From Orientallactaga sibirica (Eukaryota; Chordata; Mammalia; Rodentia; Dipodidae): DNA of 64,000 nt. The notes under the pieces are model-generated. The model ran no database searches, was not told the DNA's origin, and was given only the letters and a program-made list of their open reading frames with translations. Made by a program: the position numbers and the translations under genes. The stretch spans positions 2,375,001 to 2,439,000 of the forward strand of contig JAEOAD010002712.1 of NCBI GenBank assembly GCA_036365145.1. The letters are read 5' to 3'. Shown here one piece after another: positions 13,108 to 20,871 of the stretch (position 1 is its first letter; every line of letters starts with the position of its first letter).

Positions 13108-16100
13108 GAGAGAGAGATAGAAATAGGCAGGTAGAAAGAGAGAGAGAGAATGGGCACACCAGGGCCTCCAGCCACTGCAAACGAACTCCAGATACATGCG
13201 CCCCCTTGTGCATCTGGCTTATGTGGGTCCTGGAGAATCAAGCCTCGAACTGGGGTCCTTAGGCTTCATAGGCAAGCGTTTAACTGCTAAGCCATCTCTC
13301 CAGCCCTGGAACATGGCTTCTTGACCCCAGCTCTGGTGACATTGAGGGCAACTCCTTGTTGCAGGGAGGGGGTGTTGCTGTGCATTGTGGGAGATGAGCA
13401 GTGTCTCCAGCCCCTGCCCACTGATTTCAATATCACACCCCCGTTAGTGACACGCAGAACTGTTTCCAAACACTACCGCCACATATCCTCAGCTGGGGGT
13501 TGCCCACATTGTCCTGACTGAGGACCACTGCCTTAGGTGGCTTAATTTTGGAGGTGGACCACCTCTGATCTTGACACCCTTGAGAGTATGGCCTGGATTG
13601 CTCCCTGAGAGGCAGCACAGCCACCTCCCCTCAGCCAAGGAGTCCCAGCTCCCTGGGCAGAATTGTTCTCTGATTATGTTTAGTGTAGGTTCAGTCAGCC
13701 ATTGATTCTCAGTGGGAAATGGTGTCATTCTTTGCCTTTGGCATTCTCTGGCTTCCTCCTCCCTCCCGGTACCTCTTGTTCATAGGATCCGTTTTATCAA
13801 AATATTTACTACCTCTCTTTTTATTTTTCTCTCATATTTCATCAGGTCAATAAAGGCCCCTGTGCAGGTGACTTTTCTCAGTACTGTGACCAAGTACATA
13901 ACAAGAAGCAGCTCAGGGAGGGAGGACCTAATTTGGTTTGCAGTTCCAGGGGATGCAGTCCATCCTGGCAGGGGAGGGCGCGGTGGCAGGAGCAGGAGGT
14001 GCCCATGAGTCCATAGTCAGGAAGCAGAGTGATGAAGGCTTGCACTCAGCCCATTTTCTCCTTTTTATTCAATGTGGGACCCCAGCCATGACACGGTGAT
14101 GCCCACAGCTAGGGAATCAGTTAGCCTAATCTAGAAACCCCTCACAGACATGCCCAGGGGCTTCCTTCCTGGAGGATCCTACATTCATGCAAGTTGCCAG
14201 AATTAACCATTACACTGCTCCACCTCACTGGGCCTTCTGGACAGACGTCTGTGGATAGGGTCCAGGATGGTCCTTTTTCCTTTGGCCCAGAGAGCCTTGT
14301 TGAGCCTGGGCTCAAGGGGCCCACCTGAACTTCCTCTCTCTTTCATGTCAGATTTCCAGGTCTGTGTGAGTGCCTGGGCAGCTCTGAAGACTTTTGGAGT
14401 GCTGACCTAGCGAAGCCGTGGTGCCTCGGGCAGGAGTTAGGCCACAGGGTTCCTCTGGCTTCCAGAGACAAAGCTTGAAGTTCGGTGTCTTGCTGTGGGT
14501 GCAGTAAACATAGATAGGCAGTTTGGAGTCTTTCACTAAAGAAAGAGAGGAGAGTAGTCTAGTCTTTGGAATCTAGTCAAAATATTAGCTTGCCAAAGCC
14601 ATTCAGATCTATTGTTGATCTCAGGTGGAAGGTGAGGGTTCTGAAGAGGCAGCAGAAGCCCCCAGGTGCCCCGCCTTGCTGATCTTTGGAGAGAGATGTT
14701 AATTAATGTGATATTGAATAGGGTACAAGACTGACTGGAACTCATAATTAAAGACGTGAGACCTATAGGTGCTCCAATCAGGGAAGCCTTCCTGGATGTG
14801 GTGGGCTTTTGCTAGGCTCACACAGGAATGGAGACAGGCAGGCCTGCTGAGCAGAACTGTGTGAGCCAAGTTGAGAGTCTGCATGTGTTTTAAGGACTGT
14901 GAGAAGGTCAGACTTCCATGGTGATGTTTCTTAAAAGCTGCTGATGAGCAAGGCATGGGGGGCAGGTAACCAGGTGGTCCTCAGCTCAGGAAATGCCTGG
15001 TGTGTCGGTATGAGCCACAGAGTCTGGCGTCGGCTCAAGCCAGCAACCCATGGGGATGACACCACAGTAAGAGCTGACTGTGGTGGTCAGCCTGGAGGGG
15101 CACTGCTGGGAGCGGCAGTGGGCTGTGGATTGCGGACCTTCTTAGAGACTCGGTTAGGGAGAGGCGGGACCGCTCACCGAGTTACCAGATGGCATAAAGC
15201 TGTGTGGCATCACAGGCACATGAGCTGTGACACTTGAGACTCAAATAACAGACAGAGGTGGGTTTCCTTGGAGACGGTGGGAGCCCCATGCTTACACTAA
15301 AGCAGTCCCCTGAGAGGAGACAGAGAACTTGCACCCCTGCAAGCTCAGGAGAGGCTCAGCGGCTTAGCTCCTGCACTCTCCCCACTCTCAAGCCCTGCAT
15401 TGTGGGAGCAACATCTCAGAGAGTCTGGCAGCTTGGAATATGTGCCAGGGATGGCGAACGAGACAACAGAGGGGCTGGTGGTCCCGGCACAAGGAGCCCA
15501 GAGGACCTGAGATAGCTGGGCTCAGAGACACGTATGGGGGAGCAATATCTCAAGAGCCAGGAGGTGGAGATAAATTGAATTCTGTCTGTGTGGCTCCATT
15601 ACATGGCCCAGCTCAGGACGCAAAGCTGAGCTAGTGTTGCATGTGGAAGGTTTCTACACTGCGGGTTGTGCGAGGCTGCGCTTAGATCCCCTGCAGTGCT
15701 AAACGTCTTCAAACCCTGCTGGGTGGACACTTCAGAACGCTGGAAGGTGAGGCGTATTTTCATGTGTCCATTTGTGTGGTCAGAAAGTGTGCTGCGGTGC
15801 AGGTGCTGTCCCAGGTGGACCCACCAGGGTCCTTGTGAATGCAGATCAGCAGGTGGGGAGGGGGCAGTGCTGAGGAGAAAGGGGTGCAGGGGAACTTCCT
15901 GGGGTGATGGACATGTTCTAGAAACGAACGTTGTCAGCGCTCCTTGGATTACACAGTACAGATGCATTTTGTTTCATGTAAATTACATGTCCCAGTGTTG
16001 ATTGAAACACACAGATCCGCTGTCATGATTTTTTCATTCTCTTGGGAAGAGAGAGGCCAGAGGTCAGTCAACACCAGCGTGACCCAGTAGGATGGGCACA

Positions 16101-16830
16101 CCTGTAACCCTGGTACTCAGGGACCAAGGCAGGAGGATGGCACACTTGATGCTAGCCTGAGGTAACAGCTAGCTCCAGGCTAGCCTGGGGTACATAGCGA
16201 AACCATGTCTCAAAGTAAGGTCAAAAATAAAACCAGGTGTGAGTGGTGGAGTGAGGCTTCCGTCATGGGAAAGCTCCAAGCTCAGGAGGTGACCTGGAGG
16301 ACTGAGGAAGGCTCAAAAAGGAATGTGCGCCCATGGAGCCCAGGCTGGCCTTAAAGTCCTGATCTTCCTGCCACCACCTCCTGGGACCTGAGACCCCAGG
16401 TGTGCTTCTCTGCTGCTGTTGTTGTTGTTTTTTTAAGTATTTATTTGAGAGAAAGAGGCAGATAATGATAATGGGTGCACCAGGGCCTCTAGCCACTGCA
16501 AACAAACTCCAAATGCATGCACCACCTTGTGTATCTGGCTTTACGTGGGTACTAGGAAATCAAAGCTGGGTCTTTTGGCTTTACAGGCAAGCATCTTAAC
16601 CACTAAGCCATCCCTCCAGCCCATCGGCTATTGTTTTTCTTGAACAGGAGTACGAGTGTCTGGAGCAGGAGAACACCATGCTGCGGCGGGAGATCGCCAA
16701 GCTGACGGAGGAGCTGCAGCACCTGAGTGAGGCACTGAAGGAGCACGAGAAGATGTGCCCACTGCTGCTCTGCCCTGTGAACTTTGTGCAGGTGCGGCCA
16801 GATCCTGTGGCCAGCTGTCTGCCACGATGA
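2509..16830 (+). CDS. BATF3: BATF3, basic leucine zipper ATF-like transcription factor 3 (join of three exons)
   Basis: Joining 2509-2565, 5556-5660 and 16648-16830 gives a 114-residue protein ending in TGA. Residues 26-45 are the DNA-binding basic region, with the bZIP signature NRVAAQRSR at 34-42. The zipper follows as a perfect heptad of Leu52, Leu59, Leu66, Leu73, Leu80, then His87. The C-terminus (CPLLLCP at 91-97, then a tail ending SCLPR) is characteristic of BATF3 rather than BATF or BATF2. Family knowledge: it is a nuclear factor lacking a transactivation domain; it pairs with JUN proteins, binds AP-1 and AP-1/IRF composite sites with IRF4 or IRF8, and is required for cDC1 dendritic cells. 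Human BATF3 has 127 residues and mouse about 118, so length fits; the difference lies in the variable N-terminus. Both introns are GT-AG and phase 0. No frame break is seen, so the gene looks intact. Confidence 0.96.
2582..2815 (+). repeat. G-rich polypurine minisatellite in BATF3 intron 1
   Basis: Almost pure purine sequence, built from degenerate units of about 17 bases around GGGAGGAGGGAGGACAT, best conserved at 2660-2730. It starts within about 20 bases of the exon 1 donor. Many GGG runs on the transcribed-sense strand could form G-quadruplexes. Confidence 0.85.
3265..3400 (+). repeat. MIR SINE remnant
   Basis: CCTGAGCTTCAGTTTCCCCATCTG followed by a short AT-rich part matches the MIR core, an ancient mammalian SINE. 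BATF3 intron 1. Confidence 0.75.
3589..3737 (+). repeat. B1 SINE with (AAAAC)n tail
   Basis: Forward B1 from GCCGGGCGTGGTGGC to CCTACCTCGAAAAAC, with an internal deletion around the CTACATAGTG block. Confidence 0.9.
4108..4240 (+). repeat. Diverged B1-type SINE
   Basis: GGTATGGTGGCACAGCCCTGG through GGTCAACCTGGGCTACATAG; many differences from the younger B1 copies. Confidence 0.55.
4250..4530. other. AT-rich intron 1 sequence
   Basis: No recognised element. Confidence 0.35.
4538..4625 (-). repeat. ID SINE fragment
   Basis: Poly-T, then GGGAATTGTACCCAGGACC and GAGCGACATCCTAG, the reverse of an ID element. Confidence 0.6.
4626..5125. other. Intron 1 unique sequence
   Basis: Nothing recognised as gene or repeat. 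Confidence 0.35.
5130..5262 (+). repeat. MIR SINE remnant
   Basis: GTTTAGAGACCAGCAGACCTG, then CTGTGATACCTGGAGCAAGT and CTATCTGAGTTTC follow the MIR order. It ends about 300 bases before BATF3 exon 2. Confidence 0.75.
5272..5335 (-). repeat. ID SINE fragment
   Basis: TGGTGCTGGGTATCCAACCCAGGGCC is the reverse of the ID B-box region. Confidence 0.55.
5556..5660 (+). CDS. BATF3: BATF3 coding exon 2 (residues 20-54, basic region)
   Basis: A C-rich tract and CCCCAG acceptor precede the exon; GTGAGA follows at 5661. It encodes SPEDDDR, then the basic DNA-contact region with Asn34, Ala37, Ala38, Ser41 and Arg42, and the first zipper leucine (Leu52). The 35 codons are exactly in phase with both neighbours. 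This is the most conserved part of the protein. Confidence 0.97.
5839..5905 (+). repeat. B1 fragment
   Basis: GCTGGTTATGGTGGTATGGCC and CCTTTAATCCTAGCGGAGGCAGGAGG mark a truncated B1 just 3' of exon 2. Confidence 0.5.
5930..6120 (+). repeat. ID-B1 composite (B4-type) SINE
   Basis: ID half GCTAGGGATGTAGCTTAGTTGG through CCCCAGCAATGC is joined directly to a B1 half starting ACCAGGTGTGGTTGTGC. Confidence 0.75.
6188..6419 (+). repeat. DIP-like tRNA-derived SINE
   Basis: Forward copy with A-box GATTGCTCAGTGGTTAAAG and an AAATAAATAAA tail, flanked by the target-site duplication AGAACACCTTG (about 6177 and 6420). Confidence 0.9.
6432..6512 (+). repeat. ID SINE
   Basis: GCTAGAGTCCTTGCCTAGCATG and TTTGATTCCCAGCACTGC follow the ID pattern. 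Confidence 0.6.
6768..6930 (-). repeat. B1 SINE
   Basis: Reverse B1 with a TTTTG-rich tail; block GAGTGCTGGGATTAAAGGTG intact. Confidence 0.85.
6979..7136 (-). repeat. DIP-like tRNA-derived SINE
   Basis: Reverse copy with an altered tail (TG-rich instead of GA-rich) and intact TTTAACCACTGAGCAATC head. Confidence 0.75.
7222..7310 (-). repeat. Truncated B1-type SINE
   Basis: GAGACAGTCTAGCCTCC then CCTGCCTCAGCCTGCTGAG; middle part deleted. Confidence 0.5.
7311..7590. other. CT-rich tract and unique intron 2 sequence
   Basis: A pyrimidine-rich (TCC)n-like stretch at 7315-7390, then unremarkable sequence. Confidence 0.5.
7598..7760 (-). repeat. B1 SINE
   Basis: Near-intact reverse B1 with (TTG)n/(TTTTG)n tail. 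The CACATTCTT flanks (about 7587 and 7768) are a likely target-site duplication. Confidence 0.9.
8116..8154 (+). repeat. (TG)n microsatellite
   Basis: About 17 TG units followed by alternating CG/TG sequence to about 8172. Confidence 0.95.
8175..8440 (-). repeat. Old rodent interspersed repeat, family not assigned
   Basis: GTGGAGGCCAGACATTGCTG through GGTGCTAGGAGTCGATCTCC to TAGCCATGTCCTC resembles a rodent-wide element often found after TG repeats. Similar pieces occur at 17700 and 29760. Confidence 0.45.
8450..8632 (-). repeat. MaLR-type LTR remnant
   Basis: TCATGGAGGGATTAATCTATTC, GAGACCCACTTTCC and CACACCTTCAAATCATAGC follow the antisense 3' part of MST/MT-class MaLR LTRs. Confidence 0.5.
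8640..9265. other. Intron 2 unique sequence
   Basis: No exon, repeat or RNA gene recognised. Confidence 0.35.
9270..9481 (+). repeat. tRNA-derived SINE, old subtype
   Basis: GGGGTTCAGAGGTTAAAG head and AAACACGTAAAGCCAG body, with CAAAGAAGGTGGAGCAC near the 3' end. This 3' block recurs in the copy at 32395. Confidence 0.55.
9482..9600 (+). repeat. (GGAA)n/(GGGA)n polypurine microsatellite
   Basis: Pure purine tract of GGAA then GGGA units growing from the tail of the preceding SINE. Confidence 0.95.
9690..9775 (-). repeat. Possible MIR/L2 remnant
   Basis: AGTACTTATTAAGCACACTTG with GGGCAAGGCATTGCTGTTGG follows the order of antisense MIR/L2 3' sequence; strongly diverged. Confidence 0.35.
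9828..10262 (+). repeat. MLT1-type MaLR LTR
   Basis: Begins GTGTATTAGTTTCTGACTGC, continues CTGTAACAAATTCCGG, and ends with GTTCGTAGTCACAGGTTCC, GGTGGGGACATTTTG and GCCCACCACAGA, in the order of an MLT1 LTR. Confidence 0.7.
10263..11010. other. Intron 2 unique sequence
   Basis: No recognised element. Confidence 0.35.
11015..11355 (+). repeat. MLT1-related MaLR LTR remnant
   Basis: The 3' part (CATCTGCAAAGTCTCTTTTG, ATTCACAGGTTCCACGATTAG, GGTGGGGACATTTTC) parallels that of the 9828 element; the 5' part GGGTTTATTCCACCTTACAG is also LTR-like. Confidence 0.55.
11383..11543 (-). repeat. B1 SINE
   Basis: Near-intact reverse B1 with a T17-like tail; flanks CTGAGTTACAAGTTTT at about 11371 and 11542 are a clear target-site duplication. 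Confidence 0.95.
11560..12500. other. Intron 2 unique sequence
   Basis: No repeat recognised. The longest open frame (11965-12309) has no conserved motif and is not called a gene. Confidence 0.35.
12140..12162 (+). promoter_or_regulatory. AP-1 site flanked by GAAA half-sites in BATF3 intron 2
   Basis: TGAGTCA at 12147-12153 has GAAA at 12140-12143 and GAAA at 12159-12162. BATF-IRF composite elements pair TGASTCA with GAAA, but the spacings here (3 and 5 bases) are not the canonical ones. Weak, motif-only evidence. Confidence 0.25.
12787..13020 (-). repeat. DIP-like tRNA-derived SINE
   Basis: Reverse copy with ATTTATTT tail and head TTAACCACTAAGCCATC. It lies inside one outer target-site duplication together with the next SINE. 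Confidence 0.9.
13040..13108 (-). repeat. (TTTC)n microsatellite
   Basis: About 16 TTTC units forming the tail of the following SINE. Confidence 0.95.
13108..13304 (-). repeat. DIP-like tRNA-derived SINE
   Basis: Full reverse copy. CTGGAACATGGCTTCTT occurs just before the first SINE (about 12770) and just after this one (about 13306). Confidence 0.9.
13868..14150 (-). repeat. MaLR/MT-like LTR remnant
   Basis: CTTTTCTCAGTACTGTGACC, GTTTGCAGTTCCAGGGG and CAGTCCATCCTGGCAGG follow the order seen in antisense rodent MT/ORR1 LTRs. Diverged. Confidence 0.4.
14151..16070. other. Intron 2 low-repeat stretch
   Basis: Nearly 2 kb without a clear repeat or exon. A short L2-like fragment (CAGGGAAGCCTTCCTGGATG, 14779-14798) is the only hint of an old element. 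Confidence 0.4.
16077..16235 (+). repeat. Diverged B1-type SINE
   Basis: AGGATGGGCACACCTGTAACCC through GGTACATAGCGAAACCATG TCTCAAAG is a worn forward B1. Confidence 0.6.
16325..16402 (-). repeat. B1 fragment
   Basis: GAGCCCAGGCTGGCCTTAAAG and GACCCCAGGTGTGC are reverse B1 landmarks. Confidence 0.45.
16428..16622 (-). repeat. DIP-like tRNA-derived SINE abutting BATF3 exon 3
   Basis: Full reverse copy ending CTAAGCCATCCCTCCAGCCC at 16622. It contains CTTAACC (A at 16599) and CACTAAG (A at 16606), 48 and 41 bases before the intron end, both good branch-point matches. Confidence 0.93.
16648..16830 (+). CDS. BATF3: BATF3 coding exon 3 (residues 55-114, zipper and C-terminus)
   Basis: The acceptor is TTTTTCTTGAACAG, ending at 16647. 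The exon encodes the rest of the zipper (Leu59, Leu66, Leu73, Leu80, His87), the conserved MCPLLLCP segment at 90-97, and the tail VASCLPR, ending in TGA at 16828-16830. A tRNA-derived SINE ends at 16622, so only 25 bases of non-SINE intron separate it from the exon. Confidence 0.96.
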   Translation, partial: EYECLEQENTMLRREIAKLTEELQHLSEALKEHEKMCPLLLCPVNFVQVRPDPVASCLPR

Positions 16831-17140
16831 CACCCTAGCATACTCTCTGATGCCCAGCTCAGAGCCTTGGTCACTTTCATGCCTGGAAGGCATGTACACT
16901 TGTGTACAAGGCATGTGTACCGGTGCCCCTTCCTGGAAGCTCTGGGGCCAGCTGTGGTCGCTGAAGCCTGGCTCAGCAAGGTGCTCCGGGGGGCTGACTT
17001 GGAGCCCTGGCACAGCAGGTCCAGCGGGAAGGCCACCCTCAGGAGTCACTTCTCATCCACTTTGGCAGCTAGTAGGTCCTGCCCCTTTGCAGGATCCTGT
17101 ACTCTAGAATTTGGATAATAAAGATGGCTACTGTCTCTCC
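16831..17140 (+). terminator. BATF3: BATF3 3' UTR and polyadenylation signal
   Basis: The sequence after the stop is repeat-free for about 300 bases. A canonical AATAAA lies at 17117-17122, followed by a T/C-rich stretch with GTCTCT and CTGAGTTCTTGG that could serve as the downstream element. Cleavage is expected near 17135-17145; the exact site cannot be read from sequence. Confidence 0.75.
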
Positions 17141-17220
17141 TTTCTCTGAGTTCTTGGAATATAGGCACACAGCACATTTCTTCTGGGAGAGGCCATCCTG
17201 TCTCCTCTGGTTGCTTCTGG
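17141..17220. other. Immediate BATF3 3' flank
   Basis: No element recognised. Confidence 0.3.
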
Positions 17221-17300
17221 GATGTATTCCAGGCTGACCTTGAACTTGCTATGTAGTCGAGGCTGGCCTTGAACTCCTGGATCTCCTGGATCTCCTGCAT
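17220..17300 (-). repeat. B1 fragment
   Basis: CCAGGCTGACCTTGAACTTG and GTCGAGGCTGGCCTTGAAC mark a diverged reverse B1 with a small GGATCTCCT duplication. Confidence 0.5.
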
Positions 17301-17550
17301 CTTGCTTTCCTGTCCTGTTCATCTCCCCATCGTCACCTCTGTGGCAGATGGGGGAGGTACTCTTGGGGGCTCTGGAGAGCATAAGGCCGTGGGACTTCCC
17401 CTGCCAACGTGAGGTTTTCAGAAGTCTGTGACCCAGCTTGGGCACACAGGAGGGATGGAAGTGACTCACGCTGTCTTTGGTTTTACATAGCCTCCATCTT
17501 GGCCATCTCACAGGGTCACTCCATGCTGGCATGTGCTGGCATGGCATTTG

Positions 17551-17640
17551 TGTTGTTTTGATTTTAGTTTTGTGAGTCAGGGTCTCATTCCGTAGCTGAG
17601 GCTGGTCTGTACCACTATATAGCTCAAGCTGGTGTTCAGA
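17551..17640 (-). repeat. Diverged B1 fragment
   Basis: TGTGAGTCAGGGTCTCATTCC and GCTGAGGCTGGTCTGTACC resemble reverse B1. Confidence 0.45.
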
Positions 17641-17699
17641 CCCACATATGTCACAGTGAGCATGTGGCACTCAAAGGACAACTCTGGGCGTTGATCATC

Positions 17700-17842
17700 A
17701 CCTTCCACATTATCTGAGGCAGGGTCTTTCATTCCCAGTTGCATTCGCCAGGCTAGCTGGCCCTCAAGCCTCAGGGGTTTGGGTTCTGGAGGTCTGAACT
17801 CAGGAGCTCACAAGTACCTTTTCCACGGAGCCCTCTCCCCAG
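17700..17842 (-). repeat. Old rodent interspersed repeat, family not assigned
   Basis: CTGAGGCAGGGTCTTTCATT through TCTGAACTCAGGAGCTC to GAGCCCTCTCCCCAGCC; same general plan as 8175. Confidence 0.35.
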
Positions 17843-17932
17843 CCTGCTCCCACCCGGTGGCGCTGGAGTGGAACCGTGGTCTTTGAACATACAAGGGAGG
17901 CGCTCTGTCACTGGCTCACACTCCCAAGCCCT
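17843..17932 (-). repeat. Possible ID fragment
   Basis: GGAACCGTGGTCTTTGAAC and CAAGGGAGGCGCTCTGTCAC resemble a worn reverse ID. Confidence 0.3.
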
Positions 17933-20870
17933 GACGTGAAAGCTTTTCTATCCCAGGTCAGTCTTCCCAACTGCTCTGTGCTTTCCACGGCTCCCATTCT
18001 AGAAATCGATGGGATCCAAGGGCTATCTATCTTATAATTAGTGAGAGTCACTAGAAAGAGAGAATTCTGCCCCTTACTTAGGCTATCAGATACTTGGTAG
18101 ATGGATGAAGGTGATTCCTTTCCTGAGAGCCGCCCAACATTATTCTCACAGAAAAGAACAGTCACTATAGTTTCAATTCTTGAGTGTGTGATGTGTGAGC
18201 CTCACCCCAGGCTCTGCATGCTGTCCATCTCAAAGAAGGTGCCGTGTACGCTGGACCCAGGCATGTGTCTGCCGCTGTAGGCGGTGAGCCGTAGGGAGAA
18301 AGCTGTCCCATCGCCCGGTTCTCTTTCCCTTGGGACCTCAATGGGCTGTGGCAAGGGAGCCACATATCATAAAGAGAACAAGAACCAGGGACAGAAAGGA
18401 ACTGGCTTCATTGTAAGTGTAAATGATTAAAATGAAAGAAAGAAGAGAGGAAGAAAGGGATAGGAAAGAAAGAGGAAAGACTGCAGCCCCTTCTGGGCAT
18501 GGGACCTCCATGCAGGTGGTCAAGTGCTGACTACTTCCCACAAGACCCCCTTTCCTGGGGGGCTCCCCCTTCCTCTAACTCGCAGGAGCTAAAGGCTGGC
18601 GTTAGAGGGCAGGGCCATGCTGTGAACCAGCTGAAGCTTGCCGCTGTTTACATGAATGGTGCGGTTAAGTACCATTCGGATCATCCCATTGCCTATGAGG
18701 GGCTCACACACAGCAAGGGGAGGGGCCTGCTCGAGGCTGTTCCCGTGGAATCCAGGGAGCCAAAGCCATGGCTGAGTCAGGCTAGGCTCCTCCTCAGACG
18801 GTGCCTCAATGTTATCTGTCCTCCTGCTGGCAGTCCTGGTGAGCAGGAGTCCGTCTGTGAAGGTGGAATCAGGTCAGTTTCCAGGAGCCAGCAGGGCTCT
18901 GGGTGTGACCACACGGAGGCCTTGTGCATACTGGCTTGACACTGTCAGCTCCAGCACTGGAGGCTGCTGCACTTCCACCTGATCCTGCAGAACTACGCGT
19001 CTGCGGTTCATGAACCTTAGTCCAGCTGTCCTGACTTCTGCCATCCAGCTGTCTTATCTGCTGACCCATTCTGTCCCCTACTATCACTGCTCTTCTGCTC
19101 ACCTCCTCCCCCACAGCTAACCCCGTGTGCATGCTTGTAGGCCCCATGGGCCTGATTTTCCCTAAACTGAGTCGTCTTGGCCCCATAGAATCCCCTGACT
19201 CCTAACAGTCCAGTAACTTCTTTCCACTGTGCCCCAAACCTTTGGAGTCTCCCCCCTGCCCCCCGCCAGCTTCTCTCTCATGCTTGGCAGGCTAGGGGAA
19301 AAGAGGATGTTTGGAGCATGAGGTGGGAAGCTGTGTCCTGGAGCTTTCACACCACCCCTCCCCACAGTCCTTTGACCAAAATTTCAGACACATGGCTTGC
19401 TGGCTGAGGAACTGGGTTCGGTGCCATCCATGTCTGACATAAGAGCTGGCCTTCACTCTCCACACCTCCCAGGGCCTGCCCATATGGAGGGACAGGAAGC
19501 TCTGGATGTGAAATCTAACAACAACATCTCAGACTTCATCTCCCTTGACTTCTGTAGACCTCTCTCTCCCTCGCTTCTTCCTTCCCTTCTTCCCTCCCTC
19601 CCTCCTTGCTGCTCCTCAGAATAAAGAGCTCTTCTTCAGTATCTCCCTATGCTGACTAATCCCACCCCGATTCCGAGCCCACCTCTCTCACTGAGGACAG
19701 ACCATACACCCCCAGCCCCTGGGGTTCCACTCCACGTGCTTGTGTTCTAAGCTCTGACCCCATCGTCTTCCCTCCCGGCATTCTCACATCTCCCGGCTGT
19801 CACTACCTGTTTTAACAAAGAGCTCCATTACGCAGCTGCTCAGAAATCTATTTTTTCCTCATGGCCCTGAGCGAATCTAGGAGTCCTGTCAATTGTTTCC
19901 TAAATATCCCCAGATCCACTTGGCTCCAATATGCAAAGTACTTTATCTGCTACCAAGAACTTTATTCAAATTAGTGGCTGAGCTCTTGGGACTTCTGAGT
20001 GCTGTATATTTGCTGATGTTGAACTTGAATTTGGGGAAGCAGTCTGCCTCTGCCTTCTACCCAAAAAGCAGTAGTTTGGGAGGCAAGGAAGGCAAACACG
20101 GATAGCCCAAGGCGTTGGGGATCAAATCTTCTCACAGATAACTGAAGATGGGTGAAAACCAAATGTTTACTAACCCACCTCTACTCCAAGCCCGAGGAGC
20201 GATGTGTTTACAGGAGAGAGTGGACAAGTGGCTGAAGGCCCAACTGGTCATGCCTGTCCAGGGGCTGGATCTCAAGCATTATCTATCAGTAGACTGGGGG
20301 AGGGGAGGCTGCTGAACAAGGTCCCCACTGCATAGAAAGTGTCAGAGGGAGGAAGCCCGTCCCTCACACCCACACAACCGCTCAACTTCCTGTCCGCAAT
20401 CCCGCCCTGAATTGCACCAACCTAGCCTTGAAGCCTGGGATTTCCATGACTGAATCAGGCCCCAATTTTGGCCTCAAACCTTGTGTAAAAACAGTGACTC
20501 GAATGGACAGAAAAGAGAGAAACTCAAAAGTCCCCCTCTTCTTTCCCATCAATGCTAGGGTCTCTGCAGCCTGGGGTGGATTTACTGACAGAAGGCTGTG
20601 GGCTTTGCCCCCTTGTGGGGAGGAGGACAACTAAAAGAAAAGGGGTGGCCCAACCCTCCCTTCATATCCAGGACATGAGGCAGAGAGAGCAGAGAGAAAG
20701 AAGCAAGCGTGGAGAGGAGGGAAGAGAGGAAAGAGAAAAGAGAGAGGGGAAGATGTGGGGATGCATGGGCACTGAACTTAACCTCTTCCTTCTCCGGGGA
20801 GGTGCTTGCTGTTGGGAAACCCAGGAATGGCCTAAAACTTGAGAGGTGAGAGGTGCTGGCCGAGGTCAGA
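17933..20870. other. Low-repeat intergenic block
   Basis: About 2.9 kb with purine or pyrimidine runs (18420-18480, 19560-19612) but no recognised gene, RNA or transposon. Open frames at 18499-18939 and 18869-19186 overlap on opposite strands and show no protein family features. Confidence 0.45.
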
Positions 20871-20871
20871 A

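Noticed and set aside
16596..17049. Minus-strand frames opposite BATF3 exon 3
   Set aside because: Antisense shadows of a well-supported exon and its 3' UTR.
18773..18779. TGAGTCA within GGCTGAGTCAGGC as a MAF/NRF2 element
   Set aside because: A single short motif; similar AP-1 cores occur many times in the window by chance (for example 38903, 40509, 45978, 62397).
18499..18939. 146-codon frame in the low-repeat block
   Set aside because: No recognised domain, no splice context, and overlapped by an opposite-strand frame.
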